A DNA stretch of 64,000 nucleotides from Rhodoblastus acidophilus (GCF_900187365.1 NZ_FYDG01000002.1:558001-622000), one strand, 5' to 3'; shown: positions 1-9,177, counted from the stretch's first letter. Notes: a model not told the origin generated them from the sequence alone. Numbers and translations: made by a program.

Positions 1-400
1 CCTGGCGCGCGACCGTGTTGACGAAATCGCGGCACCACGGGCCGCCCCGGCGCGATACCCGGCCATGGCCGAGATAGCGGCTGGCGACATCCAGCAGCGG
101 GTGATGTTCGGACGTCCCGCCCAAAGCCGCGGGCGTCGCCAGCGCCATGAAGGCGGACGGACGGCTCCAAACGTGGGCGTGACGCCGTCCATGCCCATGC
201 CGCCCCCAGCGATGGCGGCCGCCATGATGGGCGAAACGGCGGCCGTGATGGCTGAAATGCCCGTGATGGACGTGATGAACTCTGGCGCCGTGAGACGCGC
301 CCGCGTGGCGAGGACGGGCGAAAGCGTCTGAACCGGGGGCGTGCAGTCCGAAAAGCAGTGCGAGCGCCACCGTCGCGCCCCGAGCGATTTTCTTCAGCAT
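1..400 (-). CDS. Secreted His-rich TIGR02594/CHAP-like cell-wall amidase (3' end outside window)
   Basis: The minus strand is open from an ATG at 400 to the window edge, giving 133 N-terminal residues. A Shine-Dalgarno (GGCGGAG) lies about 7 nt upstream. Residues 1-28 form a signal peptide: positively charged start, hydrophobic core, and an Ala-Phe-Ala cleavage site before RPRH. Residues 29-75 are very rich in His, Arg and Gly. The last 30 visible residues (DVASRYLGHG, then GGPWCRDFVN) match the start of TIGR02594-type papain-like peptidoglycan amidases, with Cys in PWCRDF as the likely nucleophile. The catalytic His and the C-terminus lie outside. Family placement follows from the motif only; the His-rich stretch might bind metal, which is inference. 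Confidence 0.72.
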   Translation of the reverse strand, partial: MLKKIARGATVALALLFGLHAPGSDAFARPRHAGASHGARVHHVHHGHFSHHGRRFAHHGGRHRWGRHGHGRRHAHVWSRPSAFMALATPAALGGTSEHHPLLDVASRYLGHGRVSRRGGPWCRDFVNTVARQ

Positions 401-937
401 GTCAACTCCGCCTGTTACTGGCGAGCCCGGCGCGGCCTCCGCGGCTCACGGTGCGGGACGTTACGGACACGGTTCGGCCGCCGCCGATCGTCCCTGGGAT
501 TGTGCCTGCCGCAGGTCCTCGCCCAGTGTCAGGGCGACGCGCGAGGAGCCGCCCCCGCGCATCGACAAGCTCAGGCCTGCGGACACGCGCAAGGGAAGGT
601 CGTTTGCGTGCTGATGTCAAACGTAACAGTTCCGTTCTAAGCAAAAAATAAGACAGTGTTCATGCCGCATATGTGACAAAAATGAGGAATTTAACGAAAA
701 ATATCAGTTATTTTGCCTAGTCTTTATTAAAGATTGCGCAATGAAATACATTTTTGCGTCTTGCGACTATTTCACAAAAGCCTAACGAACTCCGTAGTCT
801 TGATGCCGCGCTTTGTGCGCGCTTCGTTCCCCGCTTTCCCTCCCGGCCGCAACGGCAGCGACGATGCGTGGCTCAACCGTTGTCATTCCGCGCGCATGCG
901 CCTATGTCGGACTTTCCTGCGCCAGGGATGAAACAGG
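401..937. other. Intergenic region with divergent regulatory DNA, no gene seen
   Basis: This stretch separates the divergent amidase-like gene and the glycosyltransferase. Positions 640-780 are clearly more A+T-rich than the surroundings, as expected for promoter DNA. A 13-bp palindrome (TCTTTATTAAAGA, 721-733) sits in the middle and could be an operator. Overlapping short open frames at 340-650 occur in several phases without Shine-Dalgarno sites and are taken as chance. Confidence 0.4.
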
Positions 938-2791
938 ATGTCCACCCCGACCCTTTCGCATGAAGGCGCGGCTCGATCGCCTCTTCGTGACGCCATTGAT
1001 CCGGAAGCCGTCGAGGGCTTCGAATTTTTCCCGATCAATCTCGACTTTCCAGCAGAACTCGACGGCCTTTACGTCGAGTCCGGCGGTTTTTCCCGCGACG
1101 CCTCCGGCGCCCTCCGGCTTGAGGCGGGCGGCGCGCTGGCGTTCGACGGCTATTTCAGCGCGCTCTATGAGCGCGACCTCGCCGAGGCGCTGGGCGACCG
1201 CCCGCTCGAACTGCGGCTGGAGTTGCAAGGCGCCGGCCGCGTCGAACTGTGGCGCCGCCCCAGCGACGGACCCGCGCGCCTCGCGGCGTCGGAGGAAGTC
1301 GACGCGAAAAACGCTTTCGCAGTGACGCGCCTGCCGTTCGCGCTGGAGCCGGACGATTCCGCGCGGGGACGCTGGTGGTTCGCCCTCAAGGCGGACGGCG
1401 ACGGCCTGACGCTCCGGGCGGCGGCCTGGACCGTGCGGACCCGCGTCCTGCGGGCCGTGCGGCCGGAAATCGTGATCTGCACTTTTAGGCGCGAGACGCA
1501 GGTCGCGCGCAACGTCTCGCAATTACAGGCCTTTCTCGACGCCAAAGCCGTCGATTGGGGCGTCACCGTGGTCGATAATGCGGGAACGCTGATCCGCGCG
1601 CCGCATTGGAGCCAACGGGTCACATTGATCGCCCAGCGCAATGTCGGCGGCGCCGGCGGTTTTGCACGCGGCATTCTTGAAGCCATGCGGGCGGGCCGCG
1701 CCAGCCATGTCCTGCTGATGGATGACGACGCCGAGATCGACTGCGTCTCCGTGCTGCGCATGATCAACCTGTTCCGCCTCGATCCGCGCATCGACGTGTT
1801 TTACGGCGGCGCGCAGCTCGACGTGTTCGAGCCGCAAACGCTCGCCGACGCCGGCGCCTATTGGCGCCCCTCCGACTTCGAAAAGGTCGATCCGCGCCTG
1901 CCGCCCTGCGACCTCGCCAGCGACGCGGCGAAACAGGCGCTCGCGGCGCCCAGCGCGATCAATTTCAACGGCTGGTGGTTTTTCGGCGGCGCGATCGACT
2001 CGTTCCGGCGCTTTGGCATGCCGCTGCCCTGTTTCGTGCATCTCGACGATGTCGAATATGGCGTGCGCGTCGCCCAGATGGGCGGCAAGATCGTCGCGCC
2101 GCCCGGCGTCGCCATCTGGCACGAGCCTTATTACGCCAAGCTCGAAGGCTGGTTCGCCTATTACAACATCCGTAACGAGCTGATCCGCTATTGCCTGCAG
2201 ACCGAAACCGGCGTGAATCCCCGGCGCGTGCTGCGCCGCCTGCGCCGGCGCCATCGCGGCTTCGTCCTGACCCAGCAATATGGCGCGGCGGCGTTGCTGA
2301 CCCTGGCGATGCAGCATTTTTTGCGCGGGCCGGCCGTGTTGCTCGATGACGATCCCGAACGCCTGCATCGCGAAGTGATGGAGGTCTACAAGCGCCACAA
2401 CGGCAACGCCAGCGCGGTCCCGCTGGCGGAGTGCGGGCCGTGGCGTCCGGCGCGCCGCCTGCGCGGCCTCGGGCGGCTGATCGGGCGCCTCACCTTCAAC
2501 GGCCATCTGCTGCCGCGCGGCCTGCTGCTCTCCGACATCGCCCTGTTCGAAAACCGCAGCGCCGTGCATCGCAACGCGCTGCATCGGTTCGCGCGCTGGG
2601 GCCATCGCGAAGCCGGGTCGGACCGGGTGCTGCTGTTCGCGCTGGACCGGGGGCTGTTCCGCGCGTGCATGGGCGCCATGCTGCGCGCCGAATGGGGTTT
2701 CGCCAAGAAATTCCGCGATGTGGCGGGCCAATGGCGCGCCAGCGCGCCGGCGCTGCGGGCGCTGGAGACATGGGAAAAATTCCGGTTCTGA
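938..2791 (+). CDS. GlfT2-like galactofuranosyltransferase (GT2 family)
   Basis: The 617-residue protein has the layout of mycobacterial GlfT2: an N-terminal beta-rich domain (about 1-185), a GT-A domain (about 185-440) and a helical C-terminus. The metal-binding DDD is at residues 262-264 (LLMDDDAEID), the probable catalytic HLDDVE at 368-373, and WHEPYY at 394-399, followed by a YYNIRNE motif typical of the galactofuranosyl group. Members transfer galactofuranose from UDP-Galf at the cytoplasmic face of the membrane. The ATG at 938 has AGG directly abutting it, so the start is not certain. No UDP-galactopyranose mutase gene or other polysaccharide gene is adjacent, so the acceptor glycan is unknown. 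Donor specificity is inferred from the family. Confidence 0.8.
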   Translation: MSTPTLSHEGAARSPLRDAIDPEAVEGFEFFPINLDFPAELDGLYVESGGFSRDASGALRLEAGGALAFDGYFSALYERDLAEALGDRPLELRLELQGAGRVELWRRPSDGPARLAASEEVDAKNAFAVTRLPFALEPDDSARGRWWFALKADGDGLTLRAAAWTVRTRVLRAVRPEIVICTFRRETQVARNVSQLQAFLDAKAVDWGVTVVDNAGTLIRAPHWSQRVTLIAQRNVGGAGGFARGILEAMRAGRASHVLLMDDDAEIDCVSVLRMINLFRLDPRIDVFYGGAQLDVFEPQTLADAGAYWRPSDFEKVDPRLPPCDLASDAAKQALAAPSAINFNGWWFFGGAIDSFRRFGMPLPCFVHLDDVEYGVRVAQMGGKIVAPPGVAIWHEPYYAKLEGWFAYYNIRNELIRYCLQTETGVNPRRVLRRLRRRHRGFVLTQQYGAAALLTLAMQHFLRGPAVLLDDDPERLHREVMEVYKRHNGNASAVPLAECGPWRPARRLRGLGRLIGRLTFNGHLLPRGLLLSDIALFENRSAVHRNALHRFARWGHREAGSDRVLLFALDRGLFRACMGAMLRAEWGFAKKFRDVAGQWRASAPALRALETWEKFRF

Positions 2792-2797
2792 CGCCCG

Positions 2798-5700
2798 TCA
2801 GGCGCCCGCCTTCGCCCGGCCGCGCCATTGCGCCAGCAGAGCGCGCAACGCCGCCGGCTTGAGCGGCTTGCTCAACACGGCCACGTCCTTGTCGGCGGCG
2901 CGCTGCCGCATGTCCGCGGAACGGTCGGCGGTGATCAGGGCGGCGGGCAGTTGCGGCCCGAATTTCCAGCGCAGCGCCACAATGGCGTCGACGCCGTCGC
3001 CCTCGTCGAGGTGATAATCGGCGAAGACGGCGTCGGGCGCGCGGCGCAATTGCGCCAGTTGCGCGATGGCGTCGCGCTGGTTGCCGGCGGCGATCACCCG
3101 GCAGCCCCAGCCCGACAGCAGCGCCTTCATGCCATCGACAATCTGGGGATCGTTGTCGATGGCGACCACCACCATATCCGCCAGCGGCCCGTGCCCCGAG
3201 GGCGCCGGCGCGGCTTTGTCGGCGACGGACGGCGCGCGCGGCGGCGCCGGCGCCCGCAGCGCCGTCACGGAAAACACCGAGCCCCGGCCGGGGCGCGAAC
3301 GCAGCGCCACCTTGTGCCCGAGCACGCGCGCGAGACGTTCGACAATGGACAGGCCAAGGCCGAGGCCCGGGGCGACGCCCGCGCCCGCGTCCAGCCGCTG
3401 GAACTCCTGAAACACGCTCTTTTGCTTGTCGGGGGGAATGCCGATGCCGGTGTCCCAGACCTCGATCCGCATCCGGCCGCGCACGCGCCGCGCGCCCACC
3501 AGCACGCGGCCCTTGCGGGTATATTTCAACGCATTGGAGATCAGATTCTGCAACAGGCGCCGCAGCAGCTTGCGGTCCGACCGCACCGCCAGCGAACAGG
3601 GCGCGAAGATCAGATCCAGCCCTTTTTTCCGCGCCAGCGGCGCGAATTCGATCTTGAGCTGGCGGAACAGATCGTCGAGCAGCACATTGGCCGGCTCGAT
3701 CTTCATGGCGCCGGCGTCGAGACGCGACATTTCCAACAGGGCCGAGAAAATATCCTCCACCGCCTCCAGCGCCGAATCGACATTCTTGGCGAGGCTGAGG
3801 ATTTCCTCGGACGGGGCGCCGGCGTCGGCGCGCTGCTGCAGCGCGGCGGCGTAGAGCCGGGCGGCGTTGAGCGGCTGGAGAATGTCGTGGCCGGCGGCGG
3901 CGAGGAAGCGCGTCTTGGAGATATTGGCCTCGTCCGCTTCCGCCTTGGCGCGCGCCAGTTCGTCGTTCACGCGGGTCAATTGCTCGGTGCGCTCGCGCAC
4001 GCGGCGCTCCAGCGTCTCGTTGGCGGCTTCCAGCCCCTGTTCGGCGGCATGCTGCGCCGTGACGTCGGTATAGGTGACGACCAGCCCGCCATCGGGCATG
4101 CGGGCGGCGCGGGTCTCGATCACCCGCCCCGACGAGGCCAGCGCGACGCGGAACGGTTCGGCGGCGGTGAGCCGCTCCAGCCGCGTCGCCACCTGCTCGT
4201 CCACCGGCCCCGGCCCGTACAGACCGCGTTCGGCGTTGTTGCGCAGGATCTCGTCGAGCGCGACGCCGAAATGGGTCAGTTCGGGCGTCAGCTCGAACAT
4301 TTCGCGGAACTCGCGGTTCCAGCAGGTGAGACGCAGGTCGGCGTCGAACACGGAAATGCCTTGGCGCGCGAAATCCAGCGCATATTGCAGCATGTCGCGG
4401 TTGTTGAGCAAAGCCGCCGAGGCCTCGTCGACCAGCTTCAGCGCGGCGGTGCTCGACAGGTTGCGGCGGCGCAGCAGCAGCGACAGCACCAGCCGCGAGG
4501 AGGCCGCGCCAATGGCCGAGGCCAGCATATGTTCGGCGATGCGGAGCAGGTGAATGTCGGCCTCGCTGTCAGGATCGTAGCTCTGGCCGCGCGCGGCGAA
4601 AAAGCTCTCGAACGCTTCGCGGGTGCGCTCGTCGCCGAGATAACGCGCGACCGCCGCTTCAACTTCGGAGGCCGGCACCGAGGAGCGCCACAGCCGGAAC
4701 GCCTGGGCCATCGGCGCCTGGGTCTTGCCGACGAACAGATCGGCCTGCAGCCGCTCGATCGGATCGGGACGCCGCGCCAGCGAAAACACCACATAGGCCA
4801 GGGCGTTGCCGGCGAGGCTCCACAAGGCGCCATGCGCCAGCGTGGACAATTGCAATTGGTAGAGTTCGGCCGAGGGGGCGAAGGCCGCGTCGAGCGAGGG
4901 CGCAAGCAGGGCGTAGGCCCAGATCGCCACGCCGGTGGTGAGTCCGGCGATGGCGCCCAGCGCGGTGCCGCGCCGCCAGAACAGGGCGCCGATGAAAGAG
5001 GGGCCGAGTTGCGCGACGCAGGCGAACGACAGCACGCCGAGCGACGCCAGCAGCACCTCGCCGGCGGCGCGATAATAGAAATAGGCCAGGACGAGAATGG
5101 CGACGATCGCCAGCCGCCGCGCCAACAAAAGCTGCGCGCCGGCCCCGCCGAGATCCGGCGCGCGCGAGCGGCCGAATCGCAGCAGCACCGGCAGGATCAG
5201 GTCGTTGGTCACCATCACCGACAACGCCACCGATTCGACCACGACCATGGCCGTGGCGGCGGAGAGACCGCCGATCATCGCGAGCAGCGTGACCCAGCCC
5301 TGCCCGGCCGACATCGGCAAGGCGATCACCGACAGGTCGCGGTTGAGGGCGTCGGGAAAAGTCAGCAGGCCGGCGATGGCCAGCGGAATGACGAACAGAT
5401 TGATCGCGACGAGATAGAAAGGAAACGGGAAAGCCGCAGCGTGAATGTCGCCTTCATCGTGGTTTTCGACAATGGCGACGTGGAACTGGCGCGGCAGGAA
5501 GAACATCGCGCCGCTCGACAGCAGAATCAGCGTGGCCCAGACCCAGGGGTCCGCCGACGACGACACCACGCCGTGAATTTTCGGATCGGCGGCGGCGCGG
5601 CGGAACAGGTCGCCCAGCCCGTCGTACATGGTCCAGACCACGAAGCCGCCGACCGCGAGAAAGGCGAACAGCTTGACCGTCGATTCCGCGGCGATGGTCA

Positions 5701-6283
5701 ACATCAGCCCGGTCTGGCGCTCGCCAGCGGCGATTCGGCGCGTGCCGAACGCCATGGCGAACAGCGCGAGCAGCACGACGCTGCCGATGGACAGGGGATC
5801 GGCGATTTCGGCGGGCGGCGGGGAAAAAGGCTCGGACAGGCCAAGGCCGATGGCGAGCGTGGTGGCGATGGCGCGAATTTGCAGCGCGATATAGGGGGTG
5901 ACGCCCAGCACCGAGATGGCGGCGGTGACGGCGGCCACCGCCTGCGACTTGCCATAGCGGGCCGCGAGGAAATCGGCGATCGAGGTGATGTTCTGGGCAT
6001 GGGCGAGGCGGGCCACCCGCGCCACCAGAGGCCAGCCGAAGCCGAACACCAGCATCGGCCCGATGTAGATCGGCAGGAAATCCAGTCCGTTGGACGAGGC
6101 GACGCCGACGGAGCCGAAAAACGTCCAGGAGGTGCAATAGACGCCAAGGCCGAGCGCGTAAATGATCTTGCGGGCGGGGTCGCGCGCCAGCGCCTCGCTC
6201 CTGCGGTCGCCGTAGATCGCCAGGCCGAGCAGCGCGAGCAGATAGAGCGCGATGACGGCGACGCCTACCAGACGATCAGGCAT
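2798..6283 (-). CDS. Hybrid sensor histidine kinase with N-terminal sodium:solute symporter domain
   Basis: This 1161-residue membrane sensor has four parts. Residues about 1-500 are a sodium:solute symporter (SSSF) domain with around 13 membrane segments. A PAS-like domain (about 635-745) and a coiled coil (about 745-785) follow. The kinase core has an H-box (AAAGHDILQPLNAARLY, His799) and an HATPase domain (NLISNALKY, DTGIGIPP). A C-terminal receiver carries phospho-acceptor Asp1089 (FADYHLDEGDG) and a conserved LSKPLKP. The architecture matches CbrA, CrbS and MxtR sensors, which tune carbon or acetate use through LuxR-type regulators. A GGAGGGGG Shine-Dalgarno precedes the ATG at 6283. The likely partner regulator lies at 8485 beyond hemA. 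The actual ligand is unknown. Confidence 0.9.
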   Translation of the reverse strand: MPDRLVGVAVIALYLLALLGLAIYGDRRSEALARDPARKIIYALGLGVYCTSWTFFGSVGVASSNGLDFLPIYIGPMLVFGFGWPLVARVARLAHAQNITSIADFLAARYGKSQAVAAVTAAISVLGVTPYIALQIRAIATTLAIGLGLSEPFSPPPAEIADPLSIGSVVLLALFAMAFGTRRIAAGERQTGLMLTIAAESTVKLFAFLAVGGFVVWTMYDGLGDLFRRAAADPKIHGVVSSSADPWVWATLILLSSGAMFFLPRQFHVAIVENHDEGDIHAAAFPFPFYLVAINLFVIPLAIAGLLTFPDALNRDLSVIALPMSAGQGWVTLLAMIGGLSAATAMVVVESVALSVMVTNDLILPVLLRFGRSRAPDLGGAGAQLLLARRLAIVAILVLAYFYYRAAGEVLLASLGVLSFACVAQLGPSFIGALFWRRGTALGAIAGLTTGVAIWAYALLAPSLDAAFAPSAELYQLQLSTLAHGALWSLAGNALAYVVFSLARRPDPIERLQADLFVGKTQAPMAQAFRLWRSSVPASEVEAAVARYLGDERTREAFESFFAARGQSYDPDSEADIHLLRIAEHMLASAIGAASSRLVLSLLLRRRNLSSTAALKLVDEASAALLNNRDMLQYALDFARQGISVFDADLRLTCWNREFREMFELTPELTHFGVALDEILRNNAERGLYGPGPVDEQVATRLERLTAAEPFRVALASSGRVIETRAARMPDGGLVVTYTDVTAQHAAEQGLEAANETLERRVRERTEQLTRVNDELARAKAEADEANISKTRFLAAAGHDILQPLNAARLYAAALQQRADAGAPSEEILSLAKNVDSALEAVEDIFSALLEMSRLDAGAMKIEPANVLLDDLFRQLKIEFAPLARKKGLDLIFAPCSLAVRSDRKLLRRLLQNLISNALKYTRKGRVLVGARRVRGRMRIEVWDTGIGIPPDKQKSVFQEFQRLDAGAGVAPGLGLGLSIVERLARVLGHKVALRSRPGRGSVFSVTALRAPAPPRAPSVADKAAPAPSGHGPLADMVVVAIDNDPQIVDGMKALLSGWGCRVIAAGNQRDAIAQLAQLRRAPDAVFADYHLDEGDGVDAIVALRWKFGPQLPAALITADRSADMRQRAADKDVAVLSKPLKPAALRALLAQWRGRAKAGA

Positions 6284-6447
6284 CGGGCCGCCCCCTCCGG
6301 ATCAAGCGTCCCGCGCCGGCGACAGGCGACAACTGGCGCACCACGTCTCCTTCATGCGCATTTCATTCAGCACGTTCAGCATAATCGCCCCGCCGAACTC
6401 CGCAAGCCGGCGTTTCGTCTGGCGCGCGCGATCCTGCGCGGCAAAGC

Positions 6448-6475
6448 AAAAGAGCCGGCGCTAGGCCGGCTCTTT
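6448..6475 (-). terminator. Rho-independent terminator downstream of hemA
   Basis: A perfect 11-bp stem (AAAGAGCCGGC / GCCGGCTCTTT) with a 5-nt loop lies 20 nt after the hemA stop. Read on the minus strand, the stem ends in a T-run. It separates hemA from the kinase gene, so these two co-oriented genes are probably separate transcription units. Confidence 0.8.
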
Positions 6476-6495
6476 AAAGCTTTGTCGCGGCGGGC

Positions 6496-7806
6496 TTATT
6501 CGGCCGCGCGCTTCATTTGCGGAAAGCTGCAGTCCTTCTTCTGCGGATAGGTGCAATCCGCATCGTTGGCGAAGGGCGATTCGATGTCGCTCGCTTCCGC
6601 GAAGGGGATGCCCAGCGTGTTCCACACGTCGACCATGGCTTCGACGAGATGGGTGATGTGGGCGTCGCCGTGCAGCGGGGTCGGGGTGATGCGCAGGCGC
6701 TCGGTGCCGCGCGGCACGGTCGGATAGTTGATCGGCTGGATGTAGATGTTGTGGCGCTCCAGCAGCATGTCGCTGGCGGCCTTGCACAGTTCGGCGTTGC
6801 CGACCATCACCGGCACGATATGCGACATGTTGGCCATCACCGGCAGGCCCGCGCGCATCAGCGCGTGCTTGGTGAGCCAGGACTGGCGCTGGTGCGCCAT
6901 GCGCAGTTCGGGACGGCCCTTGGCGATGCGCACCGAGGCGGTGGCGGCGGCGCAAACGGCCGGCGGCAGCGCGGTCGAGAAGATGAAGCTCGGCGCGAAG
7001 GAGCGCACGGCGTCGCAAATGGCCGCGGTGGAGGCGATATAGCCGCCGACCACGCCAAAGCCCTTGGCCAGGGTGGCCTCGATCACGTCGATGCGGTGCA
7101 TCTGACCATCGCGCTCGGCGACGCCCGCGCCGCGCTCGCCATACATCGCGACGGCATGAACCTCGTCGATATAGGTCATGGCGTTGTATTTTTCGGCGAG
7201 ATCGCAGATTTCCTTGATCGGCGAAATATCGCCGTCCATCGAATACAGGCTCTCGAACACGATCAGCTTGGCGCGCTCATGCGGCTGGGCGGCGAGCAGT
7301 TCTTCCAGGTGGGCGACGTCGTTGTGCCGCCAGATCTGGCGCTCGGCGCCCGAGCGGCGCACGCCTTCGATCATGGAATTGTGGTTGAGCGCGTCGGACA
7401 GGATCAGGCAGTTCGGCAGCAGGTCGGCGATGGTCGAAATCGCGCCGAGATTGGAGATCCAGCCGGAATTGAAGACGAGGGCCTTTTCCTTCTGGTGAAG
7501 GTCGGCCAGTTCGTCTTCCAGCGTGACCAGCGGATAGCTGGTGCCGGAAATGTTGCGGGTGCCGCCGGCGCCAGCGCCGTGCTTCTTCGCGGCCGCGGCC
7601 ATGGCCTTGGTCACTTCGGGATTGACGCCCATGCCAAGATAATCGTTGGAGCACCAGATGGTGACATCGCGGGCGGGACCATTGTCAGGACGCCAGATCG
7701 CGTTCGGGAAACGCTCGGTGTCGCGCTCCAGATTCGCAAACACGCGATAGCGCTGTTCCGACTTCAGTTTGCCGATCGCATTTTCGAAAATTTCGCGATA
7801 CTGCAT
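6496..7806 (-). CDS. hemA: 5-aminolevulinate synthase
   Basis: HemA condenses glycine and succinyl-CoA to 5-aminolevulinate, the first step of haem and bacteriochlorophyll synthesis in alphaproteobacteria. The 436-residue product begins [14 protein letters not shown]. It carries the PLP lysine ([12 protein letters not shown], Lys248, the same number as in Rhodobacter ALAS), the [10 protein letters not shown] and YIDEVHAV motifs, and the [14 protein letters not shown]-like core. The frame is open upstream to 8040, but the residues there do not fit the family, so the ATG at 7806 is chosen. The C-terminus carries an extra tail with two similar units, DCTYPQKK and DCSFPQMK. The gene is preceded by about 680 bp without other genes and followed by a strong terminator. 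Confidence 0.95.
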   Translation of the reverse strand: MQYREIFENAIGKLKSEQRYRVFANLERDTERFPNAIWRPDNGPARDVTIWCSNDYLGMGVNPEVTKAMAAAAKKHGAGAGGTRNISGTSYPLVTLEDELADLHQKEKALVFNSGWISNLGAISTIADLLPNCLILSDALNHNSMIEGVRRSGAERQIWRHNDVAHLEELLAAQPHERAKLIVFESLYSMDGDISPIKEICDLAEKYNAMTYIDEVHAVAMYGERGAGVAERDGQMHRIDVIEATLAKGFGVVGGYIASTAAICDAVRSFAPSFIFSTALPPAVCAAATASVRIAKGRPELRMAHQRQSWLTKHALMRAGLPVMANMSHIVPVMVGNAELCKAASDMLLERHNIYIQPINYPTVPRGTERLRITPTPLHGDAHITHLVEAMVDVWNTLGIPFAEASDIESPFANDADCTYPQKKDCSFPQMKRAAE

Positions 7807-8097
7807 CGTCTTCAACCTTCTGGTCCGCACCGGCTCAAAAACGCCGCGGTTGATCTGAGCTGATTTCCATGGCTCAGTCGTCTCCGGCCAAGCCCAGCTT
7901 CCCACGCCCCCTTTACAGGGTCTTGCGCGCACAAGCGACTGCCATTTCGATGCGTCACAGGACGAAGCTATCGTAGGCAGTCTGCTTAACTTGACGTCAG
8001 ACAAACACGTCCGGCGCCCACATTCTTTGCGCCAGATCATTCTTGGCTGAATTCACAGGCTTGGCAAGAGCGGCCCCAGGCGACGTCCCGCTTTCTG

Positions 8098-8111
8098 TCA
8101 AGATTACTTGA
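8098..8111. promoter_or_regulatory. Perfect inverted repeat TCAAG-N4-CTTGA, possible operator
   Basis: TCAAGATTACTTGA is a perfect 5-bp dyad with a 4-bp spacer. It is the inside-out arrangement of an FNR/FixK box (TTGAT-N4-ATCAA), so it is not assigned to that family. Its right arm overlaps the second copy of the ACTTGACGTC direct repeat. It lies about 290 bp upstream of the hemA start. The binding protein is unknown. Confidence 0.35.
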
Positions 8112-8346
8112 CGTCCGCCCCCATTGACAGAGGCGACGCCACGCCCTCTGTCGCCGCCCGGGGCCTCATTAAAGCAAGTCAAAATTCTTGCAAGGAAAAC
8201 AGATATCAGTAAAATATTTTTTTCATCTCACGCCGTCCTTCTCGTCGCCGGAGAAAAACTTCGTCATTGCTGAAGCGCAAGCGAGACTCTTGGCGGACGC
8301 CCGTCTCCTAAGCTGAGAGATACGCCAAATGCCCGCCCGGAAAATC

Positions 8347-8375
8347 TTGAAGATAAAACTTGCGTCGCATATGGA
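8347..8375 (+). promoter_or_regulatory. Putative sigma70-type promoter of the response-regulator gene
   Basis: TTGAAG and TATGGA are separated by 17 bp, about 110 nt upstream of the GTG start at 8485. A second consensus -35 (TTGACA, 8386-8391) lies downstream but has no matching -10. This is a sequence match only. Confidence 0.3.
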
Positions 8376-8484
8376 CAAAATCGGCTTGACAGTCTTTAGT
8401 ATGAGACTCAAAGGGAAAGCTTCAATGGATGAGAGCGCCCGTGATTTGAGCGACTGACTTGGGCTGCGGAGCCCCGGAGGCAGT

Positions 8485-9177
8485 GTGGACCAGCAAAAGA
8501 CGCGCATTCTGATCGCCGACGACCACCCGCTTGTGCGCGGCGCTCTGAAACAGGCGGTCGCGACGGCTGTGCCCGGCGCCGAACTGGTGGAATGCGGCAG
8601 CCTGGGGGAGGTGACGAAGTCTCTCGACGCCGAAGGCGACGCCGACCTTATCCTGCTCGATCTCGCCATGCCCGGCGTGCGCGGTTTCTCCGGGCTGCTG
8701 GTGCTGCGCGCGCAATATCCGGGCACGCCGGTGGTGGTTGTGTCGGGCAATGAAGAGCGCGGCGTCATTCGCATGTGCATTGATTTCGGCGCTTCCGGCT
8801 TCATTCCGAAAAGCACGGATATGGAGACGATGCAGACCGCGATTCGCGCCATCCTGGCCGGCGACGTCTGGGCGCCCGCCGACGTCGATCTCGCAAGCCC
8901 CGGCGACCGCGACATGGCCGACAGCGTCCGCCGTCTGGCCTCGCTGACGCCGCAGCAGGTGCGGGTGCTGATGATGTTGTCCGAGGGCCTGCTCAACAAG
9001 CAGATCGCTTATGAACTCTCGGTTTCCGAAGCGACCGTCAAGGCCCATGTCTCCGCCATCCTGCAGAAGCTTGGCGTCGAGAGCCGCACCCAGGCGGTGA
9101 TCGCCGCCGCGCGCATCGAGGCGTTTTCCGGCGCCGTCAACACTGTCAACGGGTTGGCCGCCGACGGGCCCCATTAA
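8485..9177 (+). CDS. LuxR/FixJ-type two-component response regulator
   Basis: The 230-residue protein has an N-terminal receiver (about 6-125) with the acidic pair Asp12-Asp13, phospho-acceptor Asp59 (LILLDLAMPG) and a conserved Lys in FIPKS. A LuxR-type helix-turn-helix follows (about 155-215, LTPQQVRVLMMLSEGLLNK, then VSEATVKAHVSAILQKLG). The GTG at 8485 is chosen because CCGGAGG sits 5 nt upstream. It is the nearest response regulator to the symporter-fused kinase, and the CrbS-CrbR/MxtR-ErdR pairs have this combination. The pairing is therefore likely but not proven. Target genes are unknown; acetate or short-chain acid metabolism would be the family precedent. Confidence 0.9.
   Translation: MDQQKTRILIADDHPLVRGALKQAVATAVPGAELVECGSLGEVTKSLDAEGDADLILLDLAMPGVRGFSGLLVLRAQYPGTPVVVVSGNEERGVIRMCIDFGASGFIPKSTDMETMQTAIRAILAGDVWAPADVDLASPGDRDMADSVRRLASLTPQQVRVLMMLSEGLLNKQIAYELSVSEATVKAHVSAILQKLGVESRTQAVIAAARIEAFSGAVNTVNGLAADGPH

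Larger units (their letters stand above)
7807..8484. other. Long divergent control region between hemA and the response regulator
   Basis: This region carries no convincing gene. It holds a perfect inverted repeat at 8098-8111, a duplicated ACTTGACGTC (7989-7998 and 8106-8115), an A+T-rich stretch around 8170-8222, and a promoter-like sequence at 8347-8375. Weak open frames on both strands lack Shine-Dalgarno sites and family resemblance. The size suggests layered control of hemA, the response regulator, or both. Confidence 0.5.

Noticed and set aside
1523-2731. A 402-codon minus-strand open frame
   Set aside because: It lies opposite the GlfT2-like gene and has the biased composition of a complement frame.
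2828-6550. A 1240-codon plus-strand open frame
   Set aside because: It is antisense to the hybrid kinase gene, is dominated by Arg, Gly, Gln and His as expected for the complement of a GC-rich gene, and has no domain resemblance.
8096-8101. A TTGACA -35 element for hemA on the minus strand
   Set aside because: No -10-like sequence lies 15-19 bp downstream on that strand.
7997-8182. A 61-codon minus-strand frame upstream of hemA
   Set aside because: No Shine-Dalgarno, no homology-like sequence, and it overlaps the repeated regulatory elements.
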